Below are positions 49,024 to 50,310 of a DNA stretch of 50,310 nucleotides, one piece after another (positions within the stretch are counted from its first letter, which is position 1; each line of letters opens with the position of its first letter). A program made the translations under genes and the position numbers. The notes under the pieces are model-generated. The model worked only from the letters and a program-made list of their open reading frames with translations, searched no databases and was not told the origin of the DNA. Source of the DNA: Methanobacteriota archaeon (GTDB lineage: Archaea > Thermoplasmatota > Poseidoniia > Poseidoniales > Thalassarchaeaceae); the NCBI GenBank assembly GCA_004195715.1, contig PSPX01000012.1, positions 1-50,310 of the forward strand. Direction: 5' to 3'.

Positions 49024-50310
49024 TTATTGCATGCCGTTCTCAAGCGACCAGAATCGGTCGCAATCGAACGAAACAGTACCATCGCTTGCCGCGTTGAAGG
49101 TTCCAACGCAGTATCCGTTGCCGCCCACATCGCCACCAGGGGTGAAGGTGTGGACGCCGCTAGCTCCTACGAAGCCCTGTCCGACAGCATTGATCAGCAA
49201 GCCGAGAGGTGTGCCTGGGGGGCTCGAAGCGCCCGCGAAGACAGCATATCCCATGATGATCATAGCGTCGAACGCCTCGGCGGTGTAGATGCCATCGGCG
49301 CAGTCAGGGATTGCTCCACAGATGGCTGCGAAAGCCACTGAGCGCTCGTTCGGCGTAGCCGAAGCCGGCTTGGTGGCAACGATACCGTCACACAGTGTCG
49401 GGTCAGTCATCGATGCGCACAGTCCTTCCTCAGCGACACCGTCGCCTCCGAAGATCAGTCCAGAGAAGCTCTGCGCAGCGAGCTCCTCAACGATGGCCGC
49501 TCCGTCAGCGGCGTACGAAATCAGTACTACACTACCACAGCTGTTGTCCAGAACCTGCTGCACCGCGGAGGTGAAGTCGGTTGTGGTCTCCTCATAGCCA
49601 ATCGAAGCACAGAGGTTGTCTGCACCGTGAGCGGCTGTGAACGCGTCAGCGAATCCTGAACCGTAGTCGTTGGTCATGTACATCAGAGCGACATCAGTGC
49701 CGCCATCTGCTGCGACCACGTCATTCAGAGCAGGGCCCTGGATAGCGTCGCTAGGCACAACTCGGAAGAAGTTCGGGTATGCTTCTGCGTCGCTGAGACC
49801 GGGGTTGGTGCTCGCGTACGAGATCATTGGGATGCCTGCAGCGCTGAGAACCGCGTTAGCGGCCATTGTTGCGCCTGAGCAGGCTGCTCCTACTACACCA
49901 ACTACTCCAGCATCGATTAGGGTCTGAGCTGCAGTAGCAGCGGCGTCGCCGCTGCAACCAGAGTCAGCCATTACCATCTCGAACTGTAGACCGGAGCTCC
50001 ATCCTGCAGCGTTCATCATCCCAAGGGCGATGCTTGCCGCAGCACCGAAGCCCGGTGCGTAAACAGCGATAGGTCCGGTCATCGGGTTCAGGAAGCCGAT
50101 CTTCACAGTCATACCGTTGAAGGGGGTATCCTGAATGCCGTCGATAGCCGACCACCACTGCATGCAGTTGAAGAAGATGTCAGAGGATGACAGTGCTACG
50201 AACTTGCAGATGTCGTAACCTGCACCGGCAACGTCTCCGTTGTCGAGGAAGGTGTGGTCACCGCTTGCACCAGCGTAGTCGTCTCCGACCATATTGAGGT
50301 GGCTTGCCAT
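49024..50310 (-). CDS. Branched-chain amino acid-type substrate-binding protein, tandem-domain (5' truncated by window)
   Basis: TVKIGFLNPMTGPIAVYAPGFGAAASIALGMMNAAG...VVGVVGAACSGATMAANAVLSAAGIPMISYASTNPGL = periplasmic-binding-protein type 1 (LivK-like). Confidence 0.9.
   Translation of the reverse strand: MASHLNMVGDDYAGASGDHTFLDNGDVAGAGYDICKFVALSSSDIFFNCMQWWSAIDGIQDTPFNGMTVKIGFLNPMTGPIAVYAPGFGAAASIALGMMNAAGWSSGLQFEMVMADSGCSGDAAATAAQTLIDAGVVGVVGAACSGATMAANAVLSAAGIPMISYASTNPGLSDAEAYPNFFRVVPSDAIQGPALNDVVAADGGTDVALMYMTNDYGSGFADAFTAAHGADNLCASIGYEETTTDFTSAVQQVLDNSCGSVVLISYAADGAAIVEELAAQSFSGLIFGGDGVAEEGLCASMTDPTLCDGIVATKPASATPNERSVAFAAICGAIPDCADGIYTAEAFDAMIIMGYAVFAGASSPPGTPLGLLINAVGQGFVGASGVHTFTPGGDVGGNGYCVGTFNAASDGTVSFDCDRFWSLENGMQ

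Noticed and set aside
1-50310. tRNA/rRNA genes, transposases, integrases, prophage or CRISPR arrays
   Set aside because: Scanned the intergenic gaps and ORF list; no cloverleaf-like sequence, rRNA stretch, transposase motif or att-like repeats recognised. tRNAscan/Infernal would be needed to confirm absence.

Overview
The window reads as archaeal chromosome. It carries ftsZ-secE-spt5 followed by L11-L1-L10(P0)-L12(P1), MCM, GatE, Pth2, an archaeosine-type radical SAM enzyme, AK6 and a CDP-alcohol transferase. The overall style (secreted acidic or repeat-rich proteins, Liv transporters, tight gene packing) suggests a marine Thermoplasmatota/Poseidoniales-like euryarchaeon; that assignment is inference only. 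About 38 CDS are supported. I found no rRNA, tRNA, CRISPR or transposase. Most noteworthy: (1) a ribosomal protein L11 gene that encodes only the C-terminal RNA-binding domain, with its own Shine-Dalgarno and too little upstream room for the N-terminal domain; (2) Spt5 fused to an N-terminal Nudix-like domain with a degraded Nudix box; (3) a Liv operon with a 1321-aa LivH-LivM fusion permease, a substrate-binding protein with a tandem-domain signature, and a 10-bp hairpin between them; (4) an aquaporin-like protein lacking both NPA motifs; (5) an AddAB-like helicase-nuclease pair in which both subunits show nuclease and Fe-S-type Cys signatures; (6) a phosphatidylcholine-synthase-like enzyme; (7) a surface protein with a 7-blade RCC1-like domain, about 16 Cys-rich 34-aa repeats, a TM segment and a basic repeat tail; (8) a divergent heme-copper-oxidase-like membrane protein; (9) a paralogous zinc-ribbon pair, one with an apparent N-terminal frameshift.
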